Part shown: positions 1 to 12,755 of the stretch, one piece after another
Layout: every line of letters begins with the position of its first letter
Numbering within the stretch: position 1 is the first letter of the stretch
From: Phoronis australis
Lineage: Eukaryota; Phoronida; Phoronidae
Direction of reading: 5' to 3'
Length of the DNA stretch: 64,000 nucleotides
Assembly: GCA_002633005.1 (NCBI GenBank)
Contig: NMRA01000227.1
Coordinates: 568,219 to 632,218 of the forward strand
Notes under the pieces: model-generated
The model's input: the letters and a program-made list of their open reading frames with translations, nothing else
The model's database searches: none
What the model was told of the DNA's origin: nothing
Program-made: the position numbers and the translations under genes

Positions 1-990
1 GTTGCTATAAAAATGTGTTCATTTTATGAATCTTTCGCAAGCATAGATATACGACGCCGAACATCTCGTCACAACACGTGTGTGTTGTTATCTTTAATGA
101 ACGTAAAGATGAACCTGATGGTTTTATCAGAATATCAACCTGACAGTTACACTGATGGCTCTAAACTTGAAAACGGACAGTCAGGATCAGGAATGTTCTT
201 TCCAGACCTTGCGGGTGACGACAAAGAAAGCTGGATCTCACTGGGTAACACCGTTACGGTCTTTCAGGCTGAAACTGCGGCCATTCACCAGGCTGCCCAA
301 CTGGAGCATGAAGCAGTCCTTGGAAACAAGGAACTCTTCATAATCTCAGACAGTCAAGCAACTATTAAAGCTCTAACTTAGTCAAAGATCATCTCTCAAT
401 GGGCCCAGGCCTGTGTAAACGAGCTTCATCATCTATCAGCTAGCAAAACTCTTCATGGGGACCGCCCATGTTGGCATTGACGGTAACGAAGCTGCTGACA
501 AACTTGCAAAAGAAGGGGCAAGTAAACCCTGTTTTGAAACAGAACCTTACATACCAGTTGCCTATAGGTGTGCAGAGCAAAGATAAGACACTGGGTGCGC
601 TAACTTTCCGTGGATGCATGAAAAAAGCTCTCCGCCTGCAGACAAACCAAACAACTTTTTCCAAGTCCTATTCAAGGTTCAAAGAACTTGTTATGTTTAG
701 AAAGGCTTGCTTTAAAACAGTTGATCCAGGTTACATTACTGCACACTGTGACCTAGCTCGGCACCGTAACATCACAGGCCACATGACATGTTCCGATTTG
801 CCAACTGTGGCTTGGAGGCCAAAACTCCTTAAAACATCTTGTAGAGATTTGCCTGCCTACAACAAACAACACCGTAATCTACTACTTTATGGACACATAA
901 CCCGCCTGGTTAGCATTGTTAGTTCATACAGGTTTAATAGCCTTTCTGTCTTTCTGAAACAAACAGGCCGGATTGGAGGAATTTCCCTAT
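1..990 (+). pseudogene. Non-LTR retrotransposon 3' remnant with RNase H domain
   Basis: The plus strand encodes a decayed RNase HI domain. The motif YTDGSK (about 148-165) opens it, an E..AI..A helix and SDSQA follow (about 270-360), and after a stop at 379-381 and a frame change the terminal HVGIDGNEAAD motif appears at about 467-500. A cysteine-containing tail with CRDLPAYNKQHRNL (about 840-880) resembles the C-terminal CxxC...H...C region of LINE ORF2 proteins. The order RNase H then Cys/His tail is that of the 3' end of I- or Jockey-like LINEs. The in-frame stop and frameshift show that it is dead. The 5' part lies outside the window or was never inserted. The clade cannot be settled from this fragment. 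Confidence 0.8.
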
Positions 991-1067
991 GAGGAATCTG
1001 ATTATGTCGTGTCCCCATGAGTCATAATCAGGCGATTAGTGTAATAGGCCCGGCCTCGTGACCTAAA

Positions 1068-2134
1068 CACGCTTGATGTACCGCAAAAGACATCAGGCCA
1101 CCTGAACTCTTTTTTAACACGGCAGTTCCTCCGAAGAATTCGTTGTCTAGGAATGCACCAAATGTCAATGTCTTTACGATCATAGAATACATAGAGTCCA
1201 TCAACAAGGTTGACGAATCTTTTGACTGTGTTCGGGGTTTTTTGTTTCCAAAGGAGAAAATTTACGACGTACCAATGATGTCTTTTGCTAAAGTTTTCCT
1301 CAGCTGCTTTTCTACAAATACCACGATACAACTCACGCTTTAAAACTTGAATATTTTGGGTGTAGAGAACGATTAGAAGATGCTGGATGTCTGGTGTGTG
1401 TTCACATGAAAACTTCGTGAACGTTTACTGGGGCAAGTTGAGAGCGACGACACTAAACAAGCTTTGTAATCGCTTTTTGAAACTGGAAATGTTAAATTTA
1501 AAGCAAATGTTTTCTCAACCAATAATTATGAATTCCAAGAAAATGCCAAACCCATTTAAATACGTGGAACACCATTAGAGATAAATATACACGTTATTCT
1601 CTTTTACCCGTGTCCTAAAAGAGAGAAAGAGAGAAAACTAATTAAACCTGGAGCAAAGACTTCAACAATAACGATATGACCAAATATAAATAACACTGTT
1701 ACTTATATTAAAAGTCATAACTCTAAATAGACTGTAGTTGCATGCGAGTCAAACAAGTTGCGCGGGGCGTTTTTGAAGTTTTATTTCAACTCGTTACATG
1801 TGTTCAAGATGACCGTCTGTACTGGTACACGCAAAATACTCAGCAACAGTCCACGTACTCATACCTCGCGAAGTAAAACACATGAAGGTAAACTACAAGG
1901 AAAATGGCAAATGACAGTAAACGTTTTTCTTGAGACTCACGCAGTGCAAAAACACATCCGACCAATATAACAATTTTCGCAGCAGTGCATGAACATGGCG
2001 TATGACCCGGGCTCGGTCTCAGCGACCCGAGCACATTTGACCATTCAAACAAAATAGTATTCACAGTACTCATAATACAACGCGCCTTATAAAAAGTTCA
2101 GGTGGCCTGATGTCATTTGCGGTGCATCAGGCGT
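1068..2134. mobile_element. Non-autonomous DNA transposon candidate with inverted repeats
   Basis: The arm at 1068-1115 (contains ACATCAGGCCACCTGAACT) is matched in reverse complement at 2087-2134 (contains AGTTCAGGTGGCCTGATGT). About 45 bp align with few mismatches. The interior of roughly 1 kb has only short open frames with no recognisable transposase, so this looks like a deletion derivative or MITE. A related GCATCAGGCG word occurs near 2565. The exact ends and the target duplication are unclear. Confidence 0.6.
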
Positions 2135-5100
2135 GCGCAGGCCTCATGGATTGCGCGGTAAGGTGGGGATAACTTCATTCACATAGACATGAATAATTTT
2201 ATTACATTTTCCCGTAAATTTGGTAGTTTTTGTTTGCGTGTATTTACCCCACTAATTTTAAAAGCCTTTTCTTCATGCGCAGAGTATATTCATTTCAAAA
2301 ACACATGGAAATGCTGTTGTTGAAGTAATCGAAATTATGTTTACGAATTTGGACCCCTAGGTTTCGCTCCTCGTCACATTACTGACATTTTAACAAATTT
2401 GTGATTTTGCAAACAAAAATTTATTTTCAATTGTAGAGAAACATAAATGGGCTATCAAATGTTTTGAAAAGAATGTTCATTCCAATCTAAAGCTCTGAAG
2501 GATATTAGTAGAAATGCTATTTTAAGGTTTCCTGCTTCGATAGTTTGACCAAATTGTTTTGTGGCATCAGGCGTTTTGTGATATTCTCGGTCCGGCGAGA
2601 AAAATCTCTTGGCACCCACCAGTAGTTGCCATACGGAAGGGTGAACCTAAATCGAAAACTAAAGCGCTTTTCGCATCTGGCTCACCGACTAGTTAGTAGG
2701 AATAGAATTGGGTCAATGAGAAGCTGTTAATGAGAACCCATGTGCGGATCGTGAAGGAGGAAGACTGGCAGTGCAGCAGGACCAAAAAAATTCGCAGGCG
2801 TCAGCGACGAAACCTTGGCAGGTACTCGATGGGATCGGCAAATAGATACATAAGGGAATGAAAACACTGCAAAACATGTAAAATAAGGATAAATCAAGAT
2901 AGAAAGTTTTCGAACCGGGAGGTAGGAAGATTGGAAGCCTTGTAGTATAAATAAGCTATGTAGGGACAAAGCGTTTTTATATGTTCACACCTCCTCTAAG
3001 AAAAAAACGAATACCTTTATGCTTCGAAGAAAATCGCCACTTGAAAAGACACCTAGCAAAGATTGTGCATTATTCTAACAGACCAATCTTTCAAGTTTCT
3101 GGAACAAATGAAAGGTAAACAAGTGGTATATACAGAGTGATTGGTATCCAATAGATAGCGCAGTGCGTAATTTCTTCGAAACCGTCAGCTGAACCACGGC
3201 TGTTATTTTATGTTGTCGGGTCAGGTTTTGCTACAGCAATGAGTTCATCCCCCAGCACGAATTCCGAAAACAATGTTCTGGGGGTGGTGTTGTGGGAGCA
3301 GTGTAAAGAACGTTCATCGCTGTGTGAAGTAACCATCAAGCTAAAAGACAACGAGGTAAAAACTTTTGGGATCAGTTGCCAGAGTAGGTTCAACCGACAA
3401 GCAGCCTTCGTACATAACCCCCTATTTCGGATTTATTGTTAAGGAATTCGAGTCTTGGTTGCTAGATCTGATGAGGGGAAGGAGAGTGGCTTATTCCAAG
3501 AAGATTTAAAAGATATTCAGTTCCAAAACGTTATGTGTTGCCCTGGCGTGCCGACGTAGTGAAGCTTCAGGTCGGAAATTTGTTGGCTTTCAGATAGCTT
3601 CAATAAGTGATTATGAGGGCCATACACGCTCTAATGTTTTCATTTATCAATAATCTACTTAATTATTTATCATGTTTCATTGCTTGGGGACAATATTGAC
3701 CTAAACTAAAGATATTGATTTCAGTTATTGACAAGACTGTCTTCGGCAGACCAACGCAACATTTGAGCATGTGTGTGGCGCCTCATCAACCGTTCGCATA
3801 AATTTCCATATTAGCTAAGTCGGAAAAGGGTATAGTCGTGGCGCGTTTCAAGGAGAAGAATAAAACATAGAGCTGATAGACATGGGCCAAAGTCTTCAAG
3901 TACTTTGTCTTTTTTGTTCATCGAATTAGTCTTCATCCATTCGTAAATATAATTCATTATCTTACAGCTCATTGTCTTGCAATGCTAGTGGCCTCTGCTG
4001 AGGCTAGTTATTCTTCCATTTTAGTTGTTTCGTAAGTGTTTTTCCATTCCAGCAAGAGTCAAGTCACTGTTGATCCGTCCATCATAACAGTTGGGGATAA
4101 ACTAAACTTTGCACGATATACATGATTGTGTTTGAATAGCATGAGTCATGATGTCACTAACAAATTGAAGTCAATACTCCTAATAGACGAGTGAGATCTT
4201 GTATGGGTGGATGTTTTTATGTGTCAACACAAACGACATGCTCAATAGGCAAAGTAAACATGTTTTTACTAGCCTTCCAGTATCGGACGGGTAGTGCATC
4301 CGACCTTCGTGGCTATGCACCCGGTACCGGACGTGTAGCACAGGTTACGATCTTTTCTGGCCCTAATTACTAGTCGTACGGAACCACGGATGCGTAGGAA
4401 TCTGGTAGGCCTACTGGACGTTTTTCAGTGACTATGGCGTTCTCTTTTGTGGTCTAGGCATGTGGTACTCGCCTACTACCCGTCCGGTGAACCTACTGCA
4501 CTTAGCTTGTACTGACCTTCATGTCATTCCAAGCGATAACTGTTTATCATCATGGTTTAGTCCTGTAATCAGTAATACATAGTAGCCTGGAAATAATTTG
4601 TACAAATTTTCTCAATAAGTAAAAACTATGAGTATATTCTCAGATAATTTATTCATTTGCTAAAATGAGTTTCAAATATTTTTGTGAAATATTTATGTGG
4701 ATTGCAAAACCAAATCTTTGTCTAAGTCACTTTTCATGAAGCAGACCCTTCGTCACAATTATCGCATTGCCCCTCTCCCTCCATAGTTGCCACCACTTTC
4801 ACTCCCGCCACCGAGAAATGTGGACCATATTTTGCGCAGGCACCAAGCAGTACCTAAGTTATTTAACTAAATGAATAATAAGGATTGCATACAATACTGA
4901 AGGTGAATAAATGACAATATACCAACAGCCCTGTCAGTATTCCCAAATAGCACACTCTCAGCCAATGCAAATTTGCTTTTTTCAAAGCCTATTGACTGTT
5001 CAATTGACACACAACAAAATGACTAGGTTTGCTACAATTCATTATTAGACAGTTGTACCTAATAGGCCTGTTACAGATTCAAGGGTGCATTGACGACATT

Positions 5101-5583
5101 ACGAAGGGAAGCAACGTTCTGACACTGACTGCCCACATGTGAGTCTAGGATGTTGCAAGGGGGCAGCCATAGCTTTGTAAGGAAAATGATAAGAGGTTAT
5201 TCCAAACTCTATGCCAGAAGTGTTTTCTTTCATACAGTCACATAGGTGCATAGTGAGGGTGCTTAACTGGAATTCCAAAACTCTCTTCATTAGAAATACT
5301 CACAGGCATGAGAAAATACAGGTGACAGATTGTTGCTTACAGATCTTTGCACTGTAGTGGACACTTCTCAGCATCTGATACAGGTATACCATGTTGACAA
5401 TCACAGCTGGTGATACCCACCACCACCCGGGCCCCTTGAGCATGGACACATCAAGTTGAATACAATGCCCTCATCTTCAGATATTTGAGGCTGGAAAAAA
5501 CAAACCACATTATTTTTAAGTTGCAGTTCAAACATGACCTCAATATGAAGGGTAATGTTGTTGGTGTCCCGCTCCCGTCTCGG
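2135..5583. other. Intergenic, no gene recognised
   Basis: Only short unconserved open frames are present. No splice-consistent exon chain, RNA gene or clear repeat was found. AT-rich sequence dominates, with a few degenerate GGACGTGTAGCA-like repeats around 4275-4440. Confidence 0.5.
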
Positions 5584-6050
5584 GGTTGCCAACCCGCTAG
5601 TTCCCTGCGTGTTCACTAGGGGATAGACAACGCGCAGGTATCATTTAATTTTCACTGAGAATTTTTTTACGCCGCCGTTTCTGATTGGCTGTTCGAATTC
5701 TCAACAGCTGGCGCTTTACCTAACAAACTGGCATGACTGATGGAGGAAGTGTAAATATGGAAATAGTTTGGGTCTGCTGTACAGACAAATCGGTGATAAT
5801 TTTTTTATGTTGCTGTCCCGTTGTATTCGCACAGTATAAATATCACACCGGTTAAATCGCCAAGATGTGTGTGCATTGTATGTCCTTCAAGCACATACAA
5901 TGCTCAGTCCCCATTTTCTTTCTTTGTTGTAAAGCTAAGCAATGACTGCCGAGGTTACATCAACCAATGACAAAACGTGTGCAACTGAATAATACCCGCG
6001 TGTTCTCTACGCCCTAGCGGACACGCAGGGAACCAGCGAGGAGTTGCCAA
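5584..6050. mobile_element. MITE of about 470 bp with ~60-bp inverted repeats
   Basis: The left arm (about 5584-5648) and right arm (about 5988-6050) are reverse complements over about 60 bp. Both share the cores ACACGCAGGGAAC (reverse complement on the left) and GTTGCCAA at the outer end. The interior holds no open frame of note. The structure is that of a miniature inverted-repeat transposable element; its superfamily is not evident. Confidence 0.7.
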
Positions 6051-6780
6051 GTTTCAAACGTACAGTAATATGGGTAAAATTCATTTGTTTAGATCACGCA
6101 GATTTTAAGAAAGTAAAAAAGAAAAGAAAATTCTGTACAGGCAGCAGATCGACCTCATACAAACAAAAAGTTCTAATTTAGTACCAGACAGTATAATTCA
6201 ATGGTTTTTATGCAGATTAACGGTGTTTAAAACGGATTATATGACTTTAGAAACAGGTGTGAATATATTAAAAACCAATGTCATTTCAAACATTACGCAA
6301 TCGTTTTTTTGATAGTGTAATAAACAAATAATAAAAACTGCGTATTGTTTCATTAAGGTAACAATGAAATATTACCCTACTCATTCACATAAAAATAGTC
6401 TCGCAAAACAAGACTTTCGCGAGATTGTAATGGTAACTGGTTCTCGGATGGTTTCCGGCACATCAGAAGTCCCAGGAATGTTTGTAAACTAGTACTTCAT
6501 TTGCATATTCACAATTTAATGAGACATAAGGTCTTTAAAAGATGTAGCGTGACCCCCAAAAATGTTGACATCCACGTGATGATTTTGCAAGTCAAGGCTT
6601 ATTGGAATTTACATATTTACGTATAGTACGAAAATTGACGGAAATTTCTAATAAATTGATGATTTTTGCAAAGTACATATCTGTTAAGATATTCGTTATG
6701 CATGTAGGTTTGTATATGATTTCCATTTTCAAAGTATTTCGAAATTAAGCTTCCAAGCCATTTTTCAGTATAAGAAGAAC
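6051..6780. other. Intergenic, AT-rich, nothing recognised
   Basis: No coding or repeat signal could be supported between the MITE and the 3' end of the minus-strand LINE. Confidence 0.4.
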
Positions 6781-9700
6781 AAACTTTATTGAACTTGAAA
6801 GCCTCCTGCCTTTAGTACAATAATATCAAAATACACAAAAGTACAAAGACGCTTGAATAACTGAAATATATATCATCTATACTTATAATATATTTTTCTG
6901 GTCCGCCAGGCGTGCTGCAGGTATTTAGACAGGTTGAGCATTTTCGAGACGTCCTGCATTTGCCCAATGAATGTAGAATATGATTAATTTTTAAATCCAG
7001 GAATGAACTTATCTCGTAAATCATCGTATAAAGTACAGTTTGTAATAAAATGGAACTCGTCCTCAGTTACAGAAATTACAAACTTCTGGAAAATCACACA
7101 GTTTCTCAATTCGCTATCAATTTCAACGATGATTGGAGCATCTAATTTTAGTGATGAATTTTCTAAGATTTGCATTTTCTATCTCGTCCAAGTATTGCGC
7201 AATACAGAAATCTTGAGAAACGTCAGCATGCAAAGTTAATTTATCATTACCATCGACTTACCTTTCCCATTCTTGGAATGCACAATCCTTTTTACCTTTG
7301 TTTAAATTCAAACAGAAAAATCGCCTTATAACCTACCTCTTGCTGAGCCCAGACATAGCTAAATTCATATTTACAAATGTCTTATGTGAGTCACCCAAGT
7401 TGTTCTTCCGTGTTCGTCGTATACTCTCAACAGTTTGTACGATTTTTGGAAGCTTATTACTGGGAATTTCTAATATTTTTAACCACTACTTTATACATCT
7501 TATAAAGTAATAAACATATAATGGAAATTTTTCCAATTCTCCAAGAACTGCACAGTTGGAAGTGTTATTTCTGACTCTTAATATGTGTTTATAAAAGGTT
7601 ACCAGCACATTCTCAATGACTTTGTGGGGCTGATAGCCACACACTTCTGAGCCGTAGTATAGTATGGGTGCTATTGTTTTATCAAATATTTGAAAGGCAG
7701 TTTTTCAGTTTGAGCCATTGATATTCGTCGGAATTTTTACTCCAGCATGCTCAGGAGAAGAAAATACAGCCCAAGTACTCAAAATACGACACTGTGTTCT
7801 TTGTTTGTAAATTATGTGACCACTTCTCAATATTTTTTAAAGGACAGCCATTTCGGAAAACCATAATCTTTGTTTTATCAACATTGAACTCTATCCCAAA
7901 TTGTTTTCGAGAATTGTTCTATAATCATTATTTGTTTTTGTAAATGTCTTGGTGTGTACGCAATATTTGCCATGTCATCAGCATACAGTAAATATAATAC
8001 ATCAGGAGAGTCACTGTCAGTAGAAATACCCTGAAAATCGAATTACTTCAAGCGTTCCATTAATTCATTTAAAAATATTGTGAATAGGAAAGGAGGACTT
8101 AGGACACACCATAGCCTCACTCCTGGTGTGCATTTAAAGAACCTTGTTCTGTGAGTATTATCCACTCGTACACACGATTCTAACTGTTCATACATTGATT
8201 GGATTAGTTTTAATATGTTCCCATGGACACCAGCACTGATAAGTTAATGGAATAGGAATCTGAATTGTACACTATCAAATCTACGAAAATAGCATACTAT
8301 TAGCATCTAAATTTCTGCACCAATGCATTTAGGGTAAATATTTGGTCAATTGTGCTGTATGATGTTATAAATCCAGGCTGCTCTTCATACAGAGTTTTTG
8401 CATCGATCGCCCAATCAACCAGCCAGTTATTAATTATATTGACGAACAGTTTGTTTAATATATTTAGCAACGATATGCCTCGATAATTGTTTAAATCCCA
8501 TTTTGTGTATCGGGACAATTAGCGCTTTACACCAATACCCTGGCATACACCCTGCAAATAAAATAGAATTAAACAGGCATGGGACTATAATTGGTTGAGA
8601 GAGCTTCATGAGTTCACCAGGAATTCCATTTATGCCAGTGGCCTTGTTATAATTAATAGATATAAATGGACCGTTGACTTTGTTTTCGGTTATAGTTTTC
8701 AGATCCGTGTTCTTATCAAAACATTGGTTGCAGTGTCTGTCATGCAATTCGTTACTGAGGTCAACTTGAGAGGCAAATTCTTCATCCAATAATGAACAAC
8801 TAGAATTTAATAGGGTATCAAAGTGTTCCTTCCACTGATGTGCAGTGATAGCATTCTTAGTTACATGCCTCGTTTTATTCTTTTTTTAATAATTTTCCAG
8901 CACTTATATGGGTCTTTAGCCGTTTGCTTAATTTGATCGCGTATCGATATTCTATATAATTCTTGTTTATTTTTAACAGTATTTTTAAAATCACTCTATA
9001 TTCCTTTATAGTACATCTACTTTTCAAAATTTATTTATGTTTTACACTTGAGGTCATTTTTTTCTTGACATTCCTCATCTCACCATGGGGGTTGATCCCG
9101 TTTAAACTGTGTCCTATTGTTAACAGTTGTTCTAGCCTTGGTGATTCCCATTGACTCACCTACCGTTTTGTAAAACGATTCTAAAATTCCAACCGCATGG
9201 TTTATGTTGTTGTTTTCTATACTTCCATGAAGGTAAGAATAATTGTTTTGACACATTCACAGTTTACTTGACTAAGGCATTTATCTGCCAGTGAACTATT
9301 TCATTGAATTCGTTCCCAAATAAAGACATCATTCTGTTCGCCACCACAATTTTAATTGGTATGGCCAGGTATAACATACACTAAAGTCAGTCACGTAGTT
9401 ATGTAACTCGCTGTTTATAATAACATAATCAACAACTGCACTAGAAGCGAACATTTCAAGGCTGTCATTCTCATATCTACCATTCACTATGTGAATACCA
9501 AATGTTTTACATAACTGCAATACGTTTCTCCCAAAGTTATTAACATAACCATCAAGTAAATACCTAAGAATATCAAAAAGTCAAAATTATACAAACCATG
9601 ATAACTACATGCCATGCTATCATCTAATATATAATCTGGGGATGAGTCCGTTTTTTTAATGTTTATTACGAAATCTTCAATACAATGAATATACATTGCT

Positions 9701-10905
9701 CCGAAAGCGCCAAGAGACATTATATCTGGGTTAAATAAATACAAATACATTAAAATCTCCAGTCAGTATTGTATGCACCTCTCGTATTAAAGTAGCTTGG
9801 ATTTGAGTGATATTTTCTTCTAGCTTTAAAATACCGTCCTCAAATTCATTGTTATAAACAGTAGATGGAGCAACATAAGTCTAAATATAAAATACGTCTT
9901 TGTCCAGATTGAAAGCTCGACCATCATCAACAATTCCTACCATGTCAGGAAACTCAGAAAATGTGTTCAACTTGATGACTGATTTATATAATGCTGCTTT
10001 CACAAAGATCGCCACACCTCCCGAATATCTACCATACTACGCCCTATTAGATCTGGGATTTTCAAATGCTACAAAACCGTCAAATACATGTTTAAACTGG
10101 TCGTTTTGCCCAGCTTTCTGCGATTCCTATTACATCACTTTCCATAAGCTCGTCCATCAGGTCGTGGATACAGTGACGTGTATGTGGACTATTCTGTTTC
10201 AACTTAGATACAAGACCGTGCGAGTTTCATGTTGATATTCTAAGGCCTCGGCCGAAATCCTAATTCGTTATCATACGACAAACGGCAGTGAATTTCAACG
10301 ACGTCGTCTCTTATGTTGTCATATATATAGGTTTTGTTTTCTACGCGTAGCTTATCATAGCTCAAGAAAGAGCGCTTTCCATCTTGTCTGGCCTCAATTC
10401 AATAAGAGTGGTTTGAAATTTTGTCTTTTTTCTCGAACAGGTTCGACGATGTCCTTAGATAAAGCAAAGCTGGTGCCTTGTAGCCTTTTGTAAATAACTT
10501 GTTTGTCTTTAAATTTCAGCAAATTGACGAAGATCGGTCGTGGTTTTCCCGTTGAATGACGAGTTCCTTTACGTCTTAGGCGATGGGCTCTTTCAATCTC
10601 TATTGGTTTAGTGATTTCCATTTTATCAGTGATTAACTTTTTGATTTTATTTTCACAGTCCCAGTGCCATGTTTCCATTTCGGTGCTTTCAGGAATGTTG
10701 TAGAAAACGAGATTATTACGTCTACTTTGAGCCTCGTTCGACTGATTCTGTTGGTCTAGTCGCGTAACTTTTTCTTTTAACTCTTGTGTCTTTTTGTTGA
10801 CCTTAATCAATTGACGTTTGTCACCAAGATCTCCGGTAGACTTTATCAAACGATCATTTATTGTAACTTGCACCAACTGTGCGTTGGAGATATCCTCCTG
10901 ATTTT
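6781..10905 (-). pseudogene. Decayed LINE (ORF1, endonuclease and RT remnants), minus strand
   Basis: Reading the minus strand, an ORF1 of about 160 codons (10876-10394, open further upstream without a clear ATG) is followed by endonuclease-like fragments (about 9750-9330), reverse-transcriptase fragments (8789-8300, with NYRGISLLNILNKLF and EEQPGF) and a C-terminal EDEFHFITNCTLYDDLRDK motif at about 7080-7000. ORF1 carries NNLVFYNIPES, IERAHRL and KPRPIFVNLLKFKDK, the pattern of RRM-type ORF1 proteins. ORF2 is broken by many stops and frameshifts, so it is inactive. A minus-strand AATAAA (6785-6790) marks the probable 3' end. The total of about 4.1 kb is near full length for such elements. 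Confidence 0.8.
10394..10876 (-). pseudogene. LINE ORF1 (RRM-type, coiled-coil N-terminus)
   Basis: This 160-codon open frame on the minus strand is the best preserved part of the LINE. Residues about 25-50 are Lys/Glu/Gln-rich and heptad-like (TQELKEKVTRLDQQ), consistent with a coiled coil. Residues about 52-135 match the RNA-binding RRM-type core of ORF1 proteins: NNLVFYNIP, an acidic helix, IERAHRL, then PRPIFVNLLKFKDK. Such proteins bind the LINE RNA. The open frame continues upstream of the first Met, and its 5' part lies in the block that is duplicated at 11763. It is probably a relic. Confidence 0.7.
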
Positions 10906-11761
10906 GGATCGCTGCATATTCAGTGATTCTGGCATTCCGAGGCCTGCTGTGTTTTATCCCTTTTATTTAGACATTTTGACTTACGTAACAGGGGAATGGT
11001 TATGCAGGTGTACCCTGTTTTCACTAGGTTCAGTTATCGTAGCCAATGTTCAACTCTCAGTTAGCATAAACTCAGTGTACGAAAGTAACGTCTAAAACTG
11101 TTGTTCATCTTGTCTGTACTCTACAGAACTGATGCTTTTCGAAGTATCTTGTTCTTCGCCACTTGTTAATAATTACTATTATTGAAAGAGCAGATCTTGA
11201 CACAGTCCGTCACCGAATGCTGCGCCATCTTTTGCCATTTTTCTATTTTCAGATTTGCTCCCTGTTCACGTAACTATCGTCATAACATTACCCACAGGAA
11301 TTCTGTTTATAATTGTCTTTCTTTGACTTACTTACGGCTCTACCGATGTCCATTTCAGAGCCTTTAATGACCCAATAACTGAACCATTTATGTACTGTTT
11401 TGTACATGGTCTGAAGTACATGCACTGTAGCATTGCAATTGCTGCTGGTGCTGCCGTCGCCGCTACTGCTGCAGTGCCATCTACCGTGAGGAGCTAAATA
11501 AGGATTTTGAATGAAACTCCAAATTTTAAAAATCAAGAGTTTTATACTGTGTCATTCAGATTCTGAATGTTTTCCTTATAAACTGGTGGATTTCTCTAAT
11601 TAGCATCAAACTTAAAGATTATTCCTGAGATTATTGCGTATTATATTGCAGGATATAAAGGCCCATTGGTGTGTTTTGAATTTATGCCCATTTTTGAAGG
11701 CATGAACCGGAGTGAAATGAGGGAGACGGTTTCAGGTACGTTTACCTGTCAAAACAAACAT
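10771..11761. repeat. Direct duplication, copy 1 (likely assembly artefact)
   Basis: These 991 bases recur at 11763-12755, separated by a single N. I count about six substitutions and one 2-base indel between copies. The block spans the 5' part of LINE ORF1 and the first visible BTB exon. The copy ends fall exactly at the N. That is what two overlapping contig ends or two haplotypes joined without merging would give. Confidence 0.9.
11652..11735 (+). CDS. Duplicated copy of the BTB-1 exon (84 nt)
   Basis: Bounded by acceptor TTGCAG and donor GTACGT, this exon reads YKGPLVCFEFMPIFEGM then NRSEMRETVS in the frame that fits the next exon. It is identical in length and phase to 12646-12729. If the duplication is an artefact, this exon exists once in the genome. 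Confidence 0.5.
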
Positions 11762-11762
11762 N
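11762..11762. other. Single-base assembly gap (N)
   Basis: One undetermined base lies exactly at the junction of the two ~990-bp copies. It marks a contig join rather than a sequencing ambiguity. Confidence 0.9.
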
Positions 11763-12755
11763 TTTCTTTTAACTCTTGTGTCTTTTTGTTGACCTGAATC
11801 AATTGACGTTTGTCACCAAGATCTCCGGTAGACTTTATCAAACGATCATTTATTGTAACTTGCACCAACAGTGCGTTGGAGATATCCTCCTGATTTTGGA
11901 TCGCTGCATATTCAGTGATTCTGGCATTCCGAAACCTGCTGTGTTTTATCCCTTTTATTTAGACATTTTGACTTACGTAACAGGGGAATGGTTATGCAGG
12001 TGTACCCTGTTTTCACTAGGTTCAGTTATCGTAGCCAATGTTCAACTCTCAGTTAGCATAAACTCAGTGTACAAAAGTAACGTCTAAAACTGTTGTTCAC
12101 CTTCTGTCTGTACTCTACAGAACTGATGCTTTTCGAAGTATCTTGTTCTTCGCCACTTGTTAATAATTACTATTATTGAAAGAGCAGATCTTGACACAGT
12201 CCGTCATCGAATGCTGCGCCATCTTTTGCCATTTTTCTATTTTCAGATTTGCTCCCTGTTCACGTAACTATCGTCATAACATTACCCACAGGAATTCTGT
12301 TTATAATTGTCTTTCTTTGACTTACTTACGGCTCTACCGATGTCCATTTCAGAGCCTTTAATGACCCAATAACTGAACCATTTATGTACTGTTTTGTACA
12401 TGGTCTGAAGTACATGCACTGTAGCATTGCAATTGCTGCTGGTGCTGCCGTCGCCGCTACTGCTGCAGTGCCATCTACCGTGAGGAGCTAAATAAGGATT
12501 TTGAATGAAACTCCAAATTTTAAAAATCAAGAGTTTTATACTGTGTCATTCAGATTCTGAATGTTTTCCTTATAAACTGGTGGATTTCTCTAATTAGCAT
12601 CAAACTTAAAGATTATTCCTGAGATTATTGCGTATTATATTGCAGGATATAAAGGCCCATTGGTGTGTTTTGAATTTATGCCCATTTTTGAAGGCATGAA
12701 CCGGAGTGAAATGAGGGAGACGGTTTCAGGTACGTTTACCTGTCAAAACAAACAT
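11763..12755. repeat. Direct duplication, copy 2
   Basis: This is the second copy of the 10771-11761 block and is more than 99% identical. It starts in mid LINE ORF1 directly after the N and runs to the intron just downstream of the BTB exon. Only this copy is followed by the next exon (13002), so it is the copy contiguous with the rest of the gene. Confidence 0.9.
12646..12729 (+). CDS. BTB-1 middle exon
   Basis: This 84-nt exon starts with two bases completing a codon and ends with one (phase 1). Its peptide PIFEGMNRSEMRETVS matches the BTB segment where KLHL proteins have F..MF..GM.E. It joins in frame to 13002. Confidence 0.75.

Noticed and set aside
468-992. 174-codon open frame
   Set aside because: It is the shifted-frame tail of the dead LINE; only parts match LINE protein, so it was folded into that pseudogene.
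11407-11490. Ala-rich codons (ATG CAC ... ACC|GTGAGG) as the first exon of the BTB gene
   Set aside because: It ends in phase 0, while the next BTB exon needs phase 1; joining produces a stop.
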